Below the pieces are notes generated by a model that ran no database searches, was not told the origin of the DNA, and was given only the letters and a program-made list of their open reading frames with translations. Shown piece after piece: positions 1 through 15,528 of a stretch of 60,609 nt of DNA. Made by a program: the position numbers and the translations under genes. Position 1 is the stretch's first letter. Each line of letters opens with the position of its first letter. The stretch is taken from NCBI RefSeq assembly GCF_000495915.1, contig NZ_AOFQ01000049.1, forward strand, positions 1 through 60,609, written 5' to 3'. This stretch comes from Stutzerimonas chloritidismutans AW-1 (GTDB lineage: Bacteria; Pseudomonadota; Gammaproteobacteria; Pseudomonadales; Pseudomonadaceae).

Positions 1-2134
<2,134 letters not shown>

Positions 2135-2181
2135 CCCAAGCAATCTGGTTACTGCCTATAACGTGAAGACGACATTCGCCG

Positions 2182-2210
2182 AAAATTTGCATAGAGAACA
2201 CGCAAATTTT
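2182..2210 (-). other. Spacer hairpin near the 23S 5' end
   Basis: A perfect 9-bp inverted repeat (AAAATTTGC ... GCAAATTTT) with an 11-nt loop lies about 48 bp upstream of the 23S 5' end in the 16S-23S spacer. It may help present the precursor for processing. That role is inference; the symmetry is seen directly. Confidence 0.5.
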
Positions 2211-2274
2211 ACCTTGACTTGAATAATCACCAGTGAAAGTGACCACTCAAATCTACTTCTATCACATACCCAAA

Positions 2275-2287
2275 TTTTTAAAGAACA
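2275..2287 (-). promoter_or_regulatory. boxA antitermination site of the 23S leader
   Basis: On the minus strand this reads TGTTCTTTAAAAA, close to the bacterial boxA consensus TGCTCTTTAACA. It lies between tRNA-Ala and 23S. BoxA recruits the NusB/NusE antitermination complex so polymerase is not stopped in the untranslated rRNA transcript. The assignment rests on sequence similarity and position. Confidence 0.65.
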
Positions 2288-2380
2288 GTTCTGGCGCAAA
2301 GACCAGAAATCAATACCCTCACACATCACAGGATGCGCAAGCAGCACTCATTTCTGAGCTTTCAGCGATTTTCGAGTTAA

Positions 2381-2456
2381 TGGTGGAGCCAAGCGGGATC
2401 GAACCGCTGACCTCCTGCGTGCAAAGCAGGCGCTCTCCCAGCTGAGCTATGGCCCC
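2381..2456 (-). tRNA. tRNA-Ala (anticodon TGC)
   Basis: The minus strand gives a complete 76-nt cloverleaf that begins GGGGCCATAGCTCAGC and ends with an encoded CCA. The anticodon loop CTTTGCACG carries TGC. It sits in the 16S-23S spacer after tRNA-Ile, the standard arrangement in gammaproteobacterial rrn operons. Confidence 0.98.
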
Positions 2457-2486
2457 ATCTACAGATCGGCCACATCCCATGACAAT

Positions 2487-2563
<77 letters not shown>

Positions 2564-2654
2564 AATCGTCTCTCTCGGGTCGAAACCCAATCGCTTTTCG
2601 CTAGTGAATCAAGCAATTCGTGTGGGAGCTTATGAAGAAGCTGAAGTCTTCGAT

Positions 2655-4191
<1,537 letters not shown>

Positions 4192-4358
4192 AATACTGCT
4201 TGGGTTTTGAGAAAACCCTAAACTTGGCTCAGCAATCGCAAATCTCTTTACAAGTAAAGAGTAACTCTCGAATAAACGAGTGTTGCTTTGTGATGCTGAT
4301 AATCTATCTGACCATCAGTCTTACATTCACAAGCACCCACACGAATTGCTTGATTCAG

Positions 4359-4371
4359 TTGTTAAAGAGCG
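4359..4371 (-). promoter_or_regulatory. boxA antitermination site of the rrn leader
   Basis: The minus strand reads CGCTCTTTAACAA, an almost exact boxA, about 170 nt upstream of 16S and 37 nt downstream of the most proximal promoter -10. It would load the Nus antitermination complex on the leader RNA. The call rests on consensus and position. Confidence 0.85.
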
Positions 4372-4407
4372 TTTCGATCAAGTCTTTCGTCTCAACCGAG
4401 GCCGCGC

Positions 4408-4435
4408 ATTCTACAGCAGCCTTGTTACCTGTCAA
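4408..4435 (-). promoter_or_regulatory. rrn promoter, most proximal to 16S
   Basis: On the minus strand the -35 is TTGACA (4430-4435), the spacer is 16 bp and the -10 is TAGAAT (4408-4413), followed by a GCGCGGC discriminator. A GC-rich discriminator is typical of stringently controlled rRNA promoters. Confidence 0.85.
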
Positions 4436-4515
4436 GCTGTTTTTGAAGAAGTTTTTCTTTCTTCTCAACCGCTTGCGCTTCAGATCAACTTGCGTCCCTC
4501 GTCAGCGGGAGGCGA

Positions 4516-4543
4516 ATCATACAGCGTTCAAAACCGCTGTCAA
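4516..4543 (-). promoter_or_regulatory. rrn promoter, second from 16S
   Basis: On the minus strand the -35 is TTGACA (4538-4543), the spacer is 16 bp and the -10 is TATGAT (4516-4521), followed by TCGCCTCC. It shares its geometry with the three other promoters in this leader. Confidence 0.82.
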
Positions 4544-4621
4544 CCACCTCTTTCAACCGCTTCCGATCAACCCGACCGAAGCCGCCAACAGAATTCAACC
4601 ACCACCCTGCCAGCCCGGCGC

Positions 4622-4649
4622 ATTCTACTCGAATCCGCCATCCGTGCAA
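4622..4649 (-). promoter_or_regulatory. rrn promoter, third from 16S
   Basis: On the minus strand the -35 is TTGCAC (4644-4649), the spacer is 16 bp and the -10 is TAGAAT (4622-4627), followed by GCGCCGGG. The -35 departs from consensus at two positions. Confidence 0.75.
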
Positions 4650-4718
4650 CCCTTTTATTTCGCCAACCTTTTGATTTACAAGAGGTTTTGCTTAAGGACT
4701 GCGCCGGAAGTGGTGCGC

Positions 4719-4746
4719 ATTATAGGAGCCTGAAAATCAACGTCAA
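4719..4746 (-). promoter_or_regulatory. rrn promoter, most distal, next to tyrS
   Basis: On the minus strand the -35 is TTGACG (4741-4746), the spacer is 16 bp and the -10 is TATAAT (4719-4724), followed by GCGCACC. Its -35 begins only 15 bp beyond the tyrS stop codon. tyrS is transcribed toward it with no recognisable terminator between them. Confidence 0.82.
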
Positions 4747-4761
4747 CCGTTTATTTCAGTT

Positions 4762-5961
4762 TTATTCTGCCTTGAGGGAAATACGTGCAAACGACTTCTT
4801 TCCAGCCTGACAAACATGGGTCGCGCCAAGCCTGAATACGAAACCACGATCCACTACCTGCCCGTCAACACGGACACCGCTAGAACCCAGCAAGTCACGC
4901 GCGACAGCTGCGTTCTTGACCAGCGCCGCCTTATTAAGGACCGACGCAATGGGCATGTCCTGATCAGAGATCAGTTCGATTTCCGGAAGGTCTTCGGGAA
5001 GCTCGCCCTCCTTCATCCGATTACCCGCAGAACGATGCGCAGCCGCAGCCGCTTCGTCCCCATGGAAACGCGCAACGATCTCCTCGGCCAACTTGATCTT
5101 GATATCCCGGGGATTTGATCCCCGCTCGACATCAGCACGAAACTCATCGAGCTCACCCTGCGACCGGAAGCTGAGCAGCTCGAAGTACCGCCACATGAGC
5201 GAATCAGGGATCGAGACCAACTTGCTATACATGACGCCTGGTGCTTCCTGGATCCCGACGTAATTGCCAAGGGACTTGGACATCTTCTTCACGCCATCCA
5301 GCCCCTCAAGCAACGGCATGGTCACCACGCACTGCGAGGCTTGACCGTACGACCGCTGAAGCTCACGCCCCATAAGCAAGTTGAATTTCTGGTCAGTCCC
5401 TCCGAGTTCTATGTCAGCCCTCAACGCAACCGAGTCATACCCCTGGACGAGCGGATAGAGGAACTCATGGATGGCTATCGGCTGGTTCGTGGAGTAGCGC
5501 TTACTGAAGTCATCACGCTCAAGCATACGGGCGACAGTATATTGAGAAGCTAGACGGATAAAGTCGGCCGGGGTCAGCTTGTCCATCCAGGTTGAATTGA
5601 ACGCCACCTCAGTCTTCGCGGGATCCAGTATCTTAAAAACCTGAGACTTGTAAGTCTCGGCGTTCTCGAGGACCTGTTCCCTGGTCAAAGGGGGCCGTGT
5701 GGCGCTTTTGCCACTTGGATCACCAATCATTCCGGTGAAATCCCCTATAAGGAAGATCACCTGATGCCCCAAGTCCTGAAGCTGGCGCATCTTATTAATG
5801 AGCACGGTATGCCCGAGATGAAGATCGGGAGCGGTAGGGTCGAATCCCGCTTTGACGCGCAACGGCTCGCCTCGCTCAAGCTTAGTGACCAGCTCCGATT
5901 CGACGAGCACCTCATCAGCGCCCCGTTTGATCACCGACAGTTGCTCTTCAACCGACTTCAT
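4762..5961 (-). CDS. tyrS: Tyrosyl-tRNA synthetase (TyrZ-type)
   Basis: Charges tRNA-Tyr with tyrosine in the cytoplasm. The 399-residue protein shows the class I signatures HLGHT (about 48-52) and KMSKS (about 230-234), followed by a C-terminal S4-like RNA-binding domain (about 335-395). I chose the ATG of MKSVEEQL at 5961 because homologues begin there; an in-frame ATG 33 nt upstream would add 11 residues with no family support. The gene reads into the rrn promoters 15 bp downstream. In P. aeruginosa the synthetase beside an rRNA operon is named tyrZ, and this appears to be its counterpart. Confidence 0.96.
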   Translation of the reverse strand: MKSVEEQLSVIKRGADEVLVESELVTKLERGEPLRVKAGFDPTAPDLHLGHTVLINKMRQLQDLGHQVIFLIGDFTGMIGDPSGKSATRPPLTREQVLENAETYKSQVFKILDPAKTEVAFNSTWMDKLTPADFIRLASQYTVARMLERDDFSKRYSTNQPIAIHEFLYPLVQGYDSVALRADIELGGTDQKFNLLMGRELQRSYGQASQCVVTMPLLEGLDGVKKMSKSLGNYVGIQEAPGVMYSKLVSIPDSLMWRYFELLSFRSQGELDEFRADVERGSNPRDIKIKLAEEIVARFHGDEAAAAAHRSAGNRMKEGELPEDLPEIELISDQDMPIASVLNKAALVKNAAVARDLLGSSGVRVDGQVVDRGFVFRLGATHVCQAGKKSFARISLKAE

Positions 5962-6117
5962 GGCAAGCCCCATACCATTATTAAAGGGCGACAACCTTAC
6001 AAGATCGACGGCCGATTACAAGCCGCGCGCTTGTACCGACCAGCAGCTCAGCAGCCACAAGGGTTGCCTGCGATGCGCTTTGCTTATATTTTAGACAGTT
6101 ATTTCCCGTACAAAAAT

Positions 6118-8642
<2,525 letters not shown>

Positions 8643-8654
8643 TGCCAGAAACGG

Positions 8655-8679
8655 AAACGCCGTGCAGTGCACGGCGCTT
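8655..8679. terminator. Hairpin between convergent anmK and erpA
   Basis: An 8-bp stem CGCCGTGC / GCACGGCG with a 3-nt loop lies at 8658-8676 and extends past one mismatch. On the minus strand it is followed by TTTCCGTTTC, a weak U-tract. It probably ends erpA transcripts and perhaps also those of anmK. Confidence 0.55.
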
Positions 8680-8693
8680 CGAGGCCACGGACA

Positions 8694-9044
8694 TCAGATA
8701 GAAAACGACTGACCGCAACCACAGGTAGTCGTTGCGTTTGGATTCTTGATCACGAAACGAGAGCCTTCCAGCCCTTCCTGGTAGTCCACTTCTGCACCAG
8801 CAAGGTACTGGTAGCTCATGGGGTCGACCACGAGACTTACGCCCTCTCGCTCGATGATCGTATCGTCGTCGGCCACATCTTCATCGAAAGTAAAGCCGTA
8901 CTGGAAACCCGAGCAGCCGCCTCCAGTGACGAAGACCCGCAGCTTCAAGCGCGGATTGCCTTCCTCATCGACCAAGCTCTTCACCTTGCTTGCCGCCCCC
9001 TGACTGAACTGGATGGCGGTGGGCGTGAAGGATTCGACACTCAT
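8694..9044 (-). CDS. erpA: Iron-sulfur cluster insertion protein ErpA
   Basis: A-type carrier that delivers Fe-S clusters to apoproteins such as IspG/IspH. The 116-residue protein has the three conserved cysteines: C44 in GGGCSGF and C108 and C110 in TCGCGQS. It is transcribed alone, convergent with anmK, with argC 111 bp upstream on the same strand. The length matches the family, and the start follows a GGAG-type ribosome binding site. Confidence 0.96.
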   Translation of the reverse strand: MSVESFTPTAIQFSQGAASKVKSLVDEEGNPRLKLRVFVTGGGCSGFQYGFTFDEDVADDDTIIEREGVSLVVDPMSYQYLAGAEVDYQEGLEGSRFVIKNPNATTTCGCGQSFSI

Positions 9045-9155
9045 TGGTTTCTCCTGGCGTGAAACGCCCTACTGCATTGACGGTGCATTATCGGCTTTCC
9101 TGACAAAACCGGTCAATTATTCGACCAGCTTCAGCGCTCCGATGTGAAAACCGGT

Positions 9156-10190
9156 TTATGGCAGGAGCGCCACATTTCCAAGTCCCAGTTTTTCATTCAG
9201 ATCGAACAGGATATTCATATTCTGGATCGCCTGGCCGGATGCGCCTTTCACCAAGTTGTCGATCACGGACAGCACGACCACCAGGTCACCGTCCTGCGGA
9301 CGATGTACGGCAATGCGGCAAACGTTAGCGCCACGCACGCTACGTGTCTCCGGATGACTGCCGGCCGGCATCACATCGACGAACGGCTCGTTGGCATAAC
9401 GGCGCTCATAAAGGCGCTGCAGATCCACGGAAGTATCGGCAACGGCGGCGTACAGCGTCGCGTGGATACCACGGATCATCGGAGTCAGGTGCGGAACAAA
9501 AGTCAGCCCGACGTCACCTTGCGCAGCTCGGCGCAGACCTTGGCTGATCTCCGGCAGATGCCGGTGCCCTTTGACCGCATACGCCATCATGCTTTCGCCA
9601 GCCTCGGTGAACAGGGAACCGATCTTCGCTGCGCGCCCGGCACCGCTGACGCCCGACTTGCAATCCGCAATCAAGCACGAGGCATCTGCAAGACCATTTT
9701 CAAGCAGCGGTAGAAAGCCCAGCTGGGTAGCGGTCGGGTAACAGCCAGGAACGGCAATCAGGCGTGCCTTTCTGATCTGCTCGCGATTGACTTCAGGCAG
9801 TCCGTACACGGCCTCAGCGAGCAGTTCAGGCGCACCGTGAGCCTGCCCGTACCATTTCGCCCACTCTTCGGCATCCTGCAGGCGGAAATCAGCGGACAAA
9901 TCAATGACTCGGGTTCCGGCTGCCAGCAACTCGCCAGCAAGTGCGTGGGCGACGCCATGAGGGGTCGCGAAGAACACCACGTCGCATCCACCCAATGTTG
10001 CTGCGTCCGGAACACTGAAAGCGAGGTCGTCGTAGTGGCCTCGCAGATTGGGGTACATGTCGGTGACCTTCACCCCATCCTCAGAGCGGGAGGTGATGAC
10101 AGCCACTTCGGCCTGCGGATGCTGAGCAAGCAGGCGCAGCAATTCGACGCCCGTATAGCCTGTGCCGCCAACGATACCGACCTTGATCAT
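9156..10190 (-). CDS. argC: N-acetyl-gamma-glutamyl-phosphate reductase
   Basis: Reduces N-acetylglutamyl-phosphate to the semialdehyde in arginine biosynthesis, using NADPH. The 344-residue protein has the dinucleotide-binding glycine motif GGTGYTG (8-14) and the catalytic cysteine C150 in VPGCYPTA. It follows the standard family length. It is divergent from hemJ across a 128-bp gap. Confidence 0.96.
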   Translation of the reverse strand: MIKVGIVGGTGYTGVELLRLLAQHPQAEVAVITSRSEDGVKVTDMYPNLRGHYDDLAFSVPDAATLGGCDVVFFATPHGVAHALAGELLAAGTRVIDLSADFRLQDAEEWAKWYGQAHGAPELLAEAVYGLPEVNREQIRKARLIAVPGCYPTATQLGFLPLLENGLADASCLIADCKSGVSGAGRAAKIGSLFTEAGESMMAYAVKGHRHLPEISQGLRRAAQGDVGLTFVPHLTPMIRGIHATLYAAVADTSVDLQRLYERRYANEPFVDVMPAGSHPETRSVRGANVCRIAVHRPQDGDLVVVLSVIDNLVKGASGQAIQNMNILFDLNEKLGLGNVALLP

Positions 10191-10318
10191 GACCTGCCCT
10201 CAAATGGAAACGTAAAAGCGCGATGATAAAGCTGCTTTGATCGCGGGCCAACCGCCGGGATGACGGGGGCGAACGCAGCCACTACTATCGACGCATTCGC
10301 CTCCGCAGGATTCCATAG

Positions 10319-10747
10319 ATGCTCTACCTTTGGCTCAAAGCACTGCACATCATCGCCGTCGTCTGCTGGTTCGCCGGACTTTTCTATCTTCCTCGCCTGT
10401 TCGTTTATCACGCGATGAGTGAGGATGAGCCCAGTCGGGAGCGCTTCAAGATCATGGAGCGTAAGCTTTACCGCGGCATCATGCTTCCTTCCATGATCGC
10501 CACGCTGGTGTTTGGCATATGGATGGTCATTCTGAATCCCGGTTTGTTCGGTACAGGCGGCTGGCTTCACGCCAAGTTGGCGCTGGTCCTTGTATTGGTC
10601 GGCTATCACCACGTATGCGGCGCACAACTGAAGCGGTTTGCTCGTGACGAGAACATTCGCGGGCACGTGTTCTATCGCTGGTTCAATGAAGTCCCGGTCC
10701 TGTTTCTGCTGGCCATCGTGATCCTTGTCGTCGTCAGGCCCTTCTGA
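10319..10747 (+). CDS. hemJ: Protoporphyrinogen IX oxidase HemJ
   Basis: Four-helix membrane protein that oxidises protoporphyrinogen IX to protoporphyrin IX in haem synthesis. The 142-residue sequence keeps the family's essential histidine H10 (KALH) and lysine K86 (LHAK) and shows four hydrophobic segments. It stands alone between the divergent argC and the downstream DUF805 gene. The call rests on family recognition and these conserved residues. Confidence 0.88.
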   Translation: MLYLWLKALHIIAVVCWFAGLFYLPRLFVYHAMSEDEPSRERFKIMERKLYRGIMLPSMIATLVFGIWMVILNPGLFGTGGWLHAKLALVLVLVGYHHVCGAQLKRFARDENIRGHVFYRWFNEVPVLFLLAIVILVVVRPF

Positions 10748-10876
10748 GCTGACCGACAGCTGATCAGTTGAGTTCGCGCATTGTGTTACCTGACTCGGAA
10801 ACCGGAGCATACGCTGTTGTATCGGCTGTTCCTCCCCTCTAATCTGCCGCAACCATCCCTGTGACACGGACGCCAC

Positions 10877-11833
10877 ATGCAACAAGCTCAATTCAAAATC
10901 GTCTTCACCGGCGAACTTATGCCCGACATGCCGCTTGAGGCGGTAAAGGCAAACCTGGCAGTCCTGTTCAAGACCGACCCAAGCAAGGTCGAGCGATTGT
11001 TCAGTGGCCAGGCGGCCGTGATCAAAAGCAAGCTAAGCAGCCAGGAAGCCGACAAGTACATCGGCGCGCTGCACCGCGCTGGCGCCAGGGCATACAAAGA
11101 GCCTGAGCACACCAGCCCCACCCTGAGCCTAGTGCAGACGGATGAAGAACTGGCGGCGGCCCAAGGTGACAACCCACCTGCTGCGCTCATGACATGTCCT
11201 AAATGCGGGCACGCACAAAGCCACGCCAATGAGTGCAGTACGTGCGGCATCATCATCGAGAAGTATCTGGCGCGTCAGGCGCAGCTTCATGAGAGTGCTG
11301 CACCTCAGGGCGCCAGCGCAACGGTGTCACCTTACGCCCCGCCTTCTGCAAACGTCAGCGAAGCAATGCCTCGACATGGCGACCTCAAGCCTTTTTCCGT
11401 CACTGGCCGGATTGGCCGTCTGCGTTATCTAGCGTGGTCACTGGTGATCATGTTCGCGGCCACGGGCTTGTTCGGTGTCGCCGCAATCATGATGGCAATC
11501 TCCAGCACGATGGGGCTCATCTGCATGGGCTTGATCGGCATCGGCATGCTCGTGGTCAGCGTGCAGATCGGCGTTCAGCGCCTGCATGACTTCGGCTGGT
11601 CCGGCTGGCTGATCCTGCTCAATCTGGTCCCGGTGCTGGGCAGCCTGTTTCCCTTCGTCATGCTGCTGATGCCGGGGAGTCGGGAAGTCAATCGCTATGG
11701 TTCGCCACCACCGCCCAACAGCCGGTCGGTGAAGATCCTCGCCGCGCTGTGGCTGCTGTTGATCATCTCCGGCCTAGTGGCGGCGCTGACCATCCCCGCG
11801 CTGGTGGAAATGCGTCAGGGAGCCGGCTTCTAG
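10877..11833 (+). CDS. Zinc-ribbon and DUF805 membrane protein
   Basis: Function unknown. The N-terminal ~75 residues form a soluble domain with lysine-rich helices. A four-cysteine zinc-ribbon-like knuckle follows (C107, C110, C120, C123: CPKC ... CSTC), then a linker, then a DUF805 membrane domain (about 170-310) that opens GRIGRLRYLAW and has four hydrophobic segments. DUF805 alone is usually about 120 residues, so this is a three-part protein. It is convergent with the AAA ATPase gene, only 16 bp between the two stops. Confidence 0.8.
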   Translation: MQQAQFKIVFTGELMPDMPLEAVKANLAVLFKTDPSKVERLFSGQAAVIKSKLSSQEADKYIGALHRAGARAYKEPEHTSPTLSLVQTDEELAAAQGDNPPAALMTCPKCGHAQSHANECSTCGIIIEKYLARQAQLHESAAPQGASATVSPYAPPSANVSEAMPRHGDLKPFSVTGRIGRLRYLAWSLVIMFAATGLFGVAAIMMAISSTMGLICMGLIGIGMLVVSVQIGVQRLHDFGWSGWLILLNLVPVLGSLFPFVMLLMPGSREVNRYGSPPPPNSRSVKILAALWLLLIISGLVAALTIPALVEMRQGAGF

Positions 11834-11849
11834 CTGCTGAAGCAGACCC

Positions 11850-13328
11850 TCAATCGGCTTGTACCGTGCGCCCCCTTGCCCACTCCCGCAGTGCATCGAG
11901 GCGCTCGGCCATGACAACCGACAACGGCGATGTTGCACGAATGCAGTCGAGCAGCATCGCTTGATCGACATCCCGTTGCTGCGCCTGGCCGGCATAAACC
12001 GCGCTGACCACCACCTGCTCGATCTCGGCGCCCGAGAAACCATCACTCGCCCCGGCCAGTACCATCAGACCCATATCATCAGGTTGCAGTTCGCGTCGCG
12101 TGAGATGGATGCGGAAGATCTCCGCACGCGTCGCGAGATCTGGCAAATCCACGAAGAAGAGTTCGTCGAATCGCCCCTTTCGCAGCAGCTCTGCAGGCAG
12201 CCGATCGATGGCGTTTGCCGTAGCCACCATGAATACCGGCGCGCTACGCTCGGCCATCCACGTCAGCAGTGTGCCCAGTACCCGCTGGCTTACGCCGCCA
12301 TCCATATCGCCGGTCGCCAAACCTTTTTCGATCTCGTCCATCCACAAAACGCAAGGCGCCATCTGTTCCGCGAGGGTCAGCGCTTCACGCAGGTTACGCT
12401 CGGTTTCACCGAAATACTTGTTGTACAAGCAGGCGAAATCCAACCGCAGCAACGGCAGCCCCCACAGACCGGCGACCGCCTTGGCGGCGAGGCTCTTGCC
12501 GCCACCTTGCACCCCGACCAGCATCACGCCGCGCGGTAGATCATCGCCCTGACCATCAAGAAACGCGCCCTGCCGCTCCGCCAGCCAACGTTTGAAATTG
12601 GCCAGACCACCCACCTCCGCGAAGCGGGCCGTCTCGTATTCGAACCCCAGCACCCCATCGAGATCCAGCAGCTGAAACTTGCTGCGATTGAGCTCGGGAA
12701 GATCCTCCTGGGTGATCGCACCGTCATCACAGATGACATTACGTGCCAGCGCCCGCGCCTCTGCATGGCTCAGGCCGCGCAGATTCTTCACCACCTGCTG
12801 CAACGTGCGATTGTCGGTGCGAACGCGAGCACCGCGATTACGCTCGCTCCAGCGGGTGGCTTCCTCGCGGACGATGACAAGCAGCTCTTCCTCGGCCGGC
12901 AGCGAAAGGCTGAAGCGTGCAGCGTAGCGTTGCACTTCAGGCGGCAGCTTGAGCGCATGCGACACCAGTACGAGGGTCGGCGCCACAGGCGCTTCACTCA
13001 TCGCAATGTCCTTCAGCAGTCGCACCAACTTCGGCTCATCGAGAAACGGATGCAGATCGCAGAAGACGTACAGGTTCGCCCGGGGATCGTGCTTCACCAG
13101 TTTCAGCGCCACGTCCGGCGCGCAGGTTTCCTCGCCGCCCTGCAGCTCGCCGCCAAAGGACAGATGGCGCACCCCCTCGGTCGCCGACCACAGGTAGAAG
13201 CCCAAGCCTTGGCGCATGGCAAGCCCCGTCAGCGTCTCGAGCACTCTGCGCTCGTCCCAGGACTCAACCAGCACCAATCGGACTCTCGAATCCAGAACCA
13301 AACCCAGATCATGAATATCGTTCTTCAC
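11850..13328 (-). CDS. Ycf46-type AAA+ ATPase
   Basis: A 492-residue protein whose C-terminal half is an AAA+ module: Walker A GVQGGGKS near residue 273 and Walker B VLWMDEIEKG about 60 residues later. The N-terminal half is the domain seen in Ycf46-like proteins, whose role is unclear (links to CO2 use in cyanobacteria are known, but nothing here supports that role). I chose the GTG at 13328 because GGGAGG lies 4-5 nt upstream; an ATG at 13361 is the alternative. It is divergent from the HIT-family gene. Confidence 0.82.
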   Translation of the reverse strand: MKNDIHDLGLVLDSRVRLVLVESWDERRVLETLTGLAMRQGLGFYLWSATEGVRHLSFGGELQGGEETCAPDVALKLVKHDPRANLYVFCDLHPFLDEPKLVRLLKDIAMSEAPVAPTLVLVSHALKLPPEVQRYAARFSLSLPAEEELLVIVREEATRWSERNRGARVRTDNRTLQQVVKNLRGLSHAEARALARNVICDDGAITQEDLPELNRSKFQLLDLDGVLGFEYETARFAEVGGLANFKRWLAERQGAFLDGQGDDLPRGVMLVGVQGGGKSLAAKAVAGLWGLPLLRLDFACLYNKYFGETERNLREALTLAEQMAPCVLWMDEIEKGLATGDMDGGVSQRVLGTLLTWMAERSAPVFMVATANAIDRLPAELLRKGRFDELFFVDLPDLATRAEIFRIHLTRRELQPDDMGLMVLAGASDGFSGAEIEQVVVSAVYAGQAQQRDVDQAMLLDCIRATSPLSVVMAERLDALREWARGRTVQAD

Positions 13329-13406
13329 ATCACCTCCCTGTACAGCCTCACCACGGCTCATATGCCCTGATACACTGTTTGACCGACGCTCTCCCGGAGA
13401 ACCGCC

Positions 13407-13748
13407 ATGGATTGTCTGTTTTGCAAGATCGTGGACGGGGAAATTCCCGCACGCAAGCTTTACGAGGACGATCAGGTTATCGCCTTCCACGACATCGCGG
13501 CTCAGGCCCCGGTGCACTTTCTGGTGATTCCGAAGAAACATATCGCCACCTTGCACGACCTGAACGAGGAGCACGACAAGGCGCTCGCCGGGCATATCCT
13601 CTTGACTGCGCAACGCCTGGCCACAGAGCAAGGGTGTCAGGACGGTTTTCGCGTGGTGATGAACTGCAACGACCTAGGCGGGCAGACGGTCAACCATATT
13701 CACATGCACGTACTCGGTCAGCGGCAGATGCATTGGCCGCCAGGCTGA
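13407..13748 (+). CDS. HIT-family nucleotide hydrolase (HinT branch)
   Basis: Small purine nucleoside phosphoramidase-type protein of 113 residues. The histidine triad HIHMH has H97, H99 and H101. An N-terminal CxxC (C3, C6), common in this branch, precedes the conserved block FLVIPKKH. Cytosolic. The natural substrate is not known for most members. It is followed at 64 bp by coq7 on the same strand. Confidence 0.9.
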   Translation: MDCLFCKIVDGEIPARKLYEDDQVIAFHDIAAQAPVHFLVIPKKHIATLHDLNEEHDKALAGHILLTAQRLATEQGCQDGFRVVMNCNDLGGQTVNHIHMHVLGQRQMHWPPG

Positions 13749-13812
13749 CAGCCAAGCGCCCAAACTGCAGCCTCATCCACTGCCCGTGGCTCCAACCTGT
13801 TCCGGAGGACAT

Positions 13813-14460
13813 ATGACCAGCCAACGCCACTACTCCCCAGCTGACCGCTTGCTGATGCAGGCTGATTCGGCCCTGCGCACGCTGTTGCCTTTCAGTGGCC
13901 AGCCAGCACGCCCGTCGCCGGCGGTCTTGAAGAACGAGGCCGAACTCAGCGAGAGCGAGACCCGCCACGTTGCCGGCCTGATGCGCATCAACCACACCGG
14001 CGAAGTCTGCGCTCAGGCGCTGTACCAGGGCCAGGCCCTGACGGCTCGCCTCCCGCAGGTACGTCGGGCGATGGAACAGGCGGCGGATGAGGAAATCGAC
14101 CATCTGGCCTGGTGTGAACAACGCATCCGCCAGTTGGGCAGCCACACCAGCGTGCTCAATCCGCTTTTCTACGGGCTGTCGTTCGGGATTGGCGCCACGG
14201 CCGGTCTGATCAGCGATCGCATCAGCCTGGGCTTCGTCGCTGCTACTGAAGATCAGGTCTGCAAGCACCTGGACGAGCATCTTGGCCAGCTCCCGGCAAG
14301 CGACGACAAATCCCGCGCCATTCTCGAGCAGATGCGCGAGGACGAGCAGCAGCACTCCACCGCCGCCATCGAGGCCGGCGGCCTGCGATTTCCAGCCCCG
14401 GTCAAATTCGGCATGAGCCTGGTATCCAAGGTCATGACCAAGGCGACTTATCGCATCTGA
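13813..14460 (+). CDS. coq7: 3-demethoxyubiquinol 3-hydroxylase
   Basis: Di-iron monooxygenase of ubiquinone synthesis that hydroxylates the demethoxy intermediate at the membrane surface. The 215-residue protein has carboxylate and histidine ligands in HTGEV (E64), EEIDH (E94, H97) and the C-terminal EDEQQH. I chose the ATG at 13813 because CGGAGGA lies directly upstream; an in-frame ATG 27 nt earlier lacks a site. It ends at a terminator shared with convergent speD. Confidence 0.95.
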   Translation: MTSQRHYSPADRLLMQADSALRTLLPFSGQPARPSPAVLKNEAELSESETRHVAGLMRINHTGEVCAQALYQGQALTARLPQVRRAMEQAADEEIDHLAWCEQRIRQLGSHTSVLNPLFYGLSFGIGATAGLISDRISLGFVAATEDQVCKHLDEHLGQLPASDDKSRAILEQMREDEQQHSTAAIEAGGLRFPAPVKFGMSLVSKVMTKATYRI

Positions 14461-14470
14461 CATTTGCCAC

Positions 14471-14492
14471 GAAAAAGGGCGCCGAAGCGCCC
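14471..14492 (-). terminator. Intrinsic terminator of speD
   Basis: Reading on the minus strand, the stem GGGCGC / GCGCCC is closed by a UUCG loop and followed directly by TTTTTC. This is a classic rho-independent terminator 25 bp beyond the speD stop. The opposite strand has no U-tract, so it favours speD over coq7. Confidence 0.88.
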
Positions 14493-14517
14493 TCATCAAT
14501 GACAATGCTGCTGAAGC

Positions 14518-15321
14518 CTACGCATGACGCGGCATGTTGCGCGCGTAGAAAATTTCCAGCATCTCGTGACGCAACCGCTTCTCGACCTGCTTGCGCTGCT
14601 CCGGAGAAAGATTGCTGGTCGCATCGCCGAACAGATAATTCTCCAGCTCGAAGTCCTTGAGCAGCATCTTGGTGTGGAACAGATTCTCCTGGTACACATT
14701 CACATCGGTCATCTGATAGACCGAGCGCGTGTCATCAGACAGGTAGTTCTGGATCGAGTTGATCTCGTGATCAATGAAGTGCTTCTTGCCCTCGACATCG
14801 CGGGTAAAACCGCGCACGCGATAATCCACGGTGACGATATCCGAATCGAACTGGTGGATTAGATAGTTGAGCGCCTTCAGCGGCGAGATAACACCGCAGG
14901 TTGAAACATCGATATCGACGCGGAACGTGGCAATGCCGTCCACCGGATGTATTTCCGGGTAGGTATGCACGGTGATGTGGCTCTTGTCGAGGTGCGCAAG
15001 GATGGTTTCGGGCAGCGGGCCAGGCGACTCCTCGATCTGACTGTCAGTTGGCGTCACCGGTTGTTCGGAGATCAGAATCGTCACGCTGGCGCCCTGCGGC
15101 TCGTAATCCTGGCGGGCAATGTTGAGTATGTTGGCGCCAATGATGTCTACAACATCGGTCAGAATCTGTGTAAGTCGCTCGGCGTCGTATTCTTCATCGA
15201 TGTACTGCACATATGCCTGCTGGTCTTCGGAGGTCTCGGCATAGCAGATGTCGTAGATGTTGAAGCTCAAGGTCTTGGTCAGATTATTGAACCCGTGAAG
15301 CTTGAGTTTGCTTTTCACCAT
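14518..15321 (-). CDS. speD: S-adenosylmethionine decarboxylase proenzyme
   Basis: Makes decarboxylated AdoMet, the aminopropyl donor for spermidine. The ~267-residue protein is of the long E. coli type and opens [14 protein letters not shown]. Self-cleavage at K113-S114 (LDKSH) would create the pyruvoyl cofactor, and the STCGVISPL block holds the active-site cysteine. The start is either the ATG at 15321 or the adjacent GTG at 15318, which fits homologues that begin at KSKLKLHG. Longer in-frame starts lack family support. A TTTTT terminator follows. Confidence 0.94.
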   Translation of the reverse strand: MVKSKLKLHGFNNLTKTLSFNIYDICYAETSEDQQAYVQYIDEEYDAERLTQILTDVVDIIGANILNIARQDYEPQGASVTILISEQPVTPTDSQIEESPGPLPETILAHLDKSHITVHTYPEIHPVDGIATFRVDIDVSTCGVISPLKALNYLIHQFDSDIVTVDYRVRGFTRDVEGKKHFIDHEINSIQNYLSDDTRSVYQMTDVNVYQENLFHTKMLLKDFELENYLFGDATSNLSPEQRKQVEKRLRHEMLEIFYARNMPRHA

Positions 15322-15528
15322 TGGAAACATTCTCTTGTCGGGGCTCATGCCCGTCGGACACCGAAGCATCTGAGCAGGACGGTAAACACCTCTTCGCGCC
15401 GGTGACGGCCGTTATTGCAATGGAATGAATGACACCCGAATCAATTGGGGCTGCGCATGATGCAGAGCGGGAGGCTTGTCTAAAGCGTTACCAGACCCAC
15501 TCCCATCGATTGAGATAGCCGATAGCGG

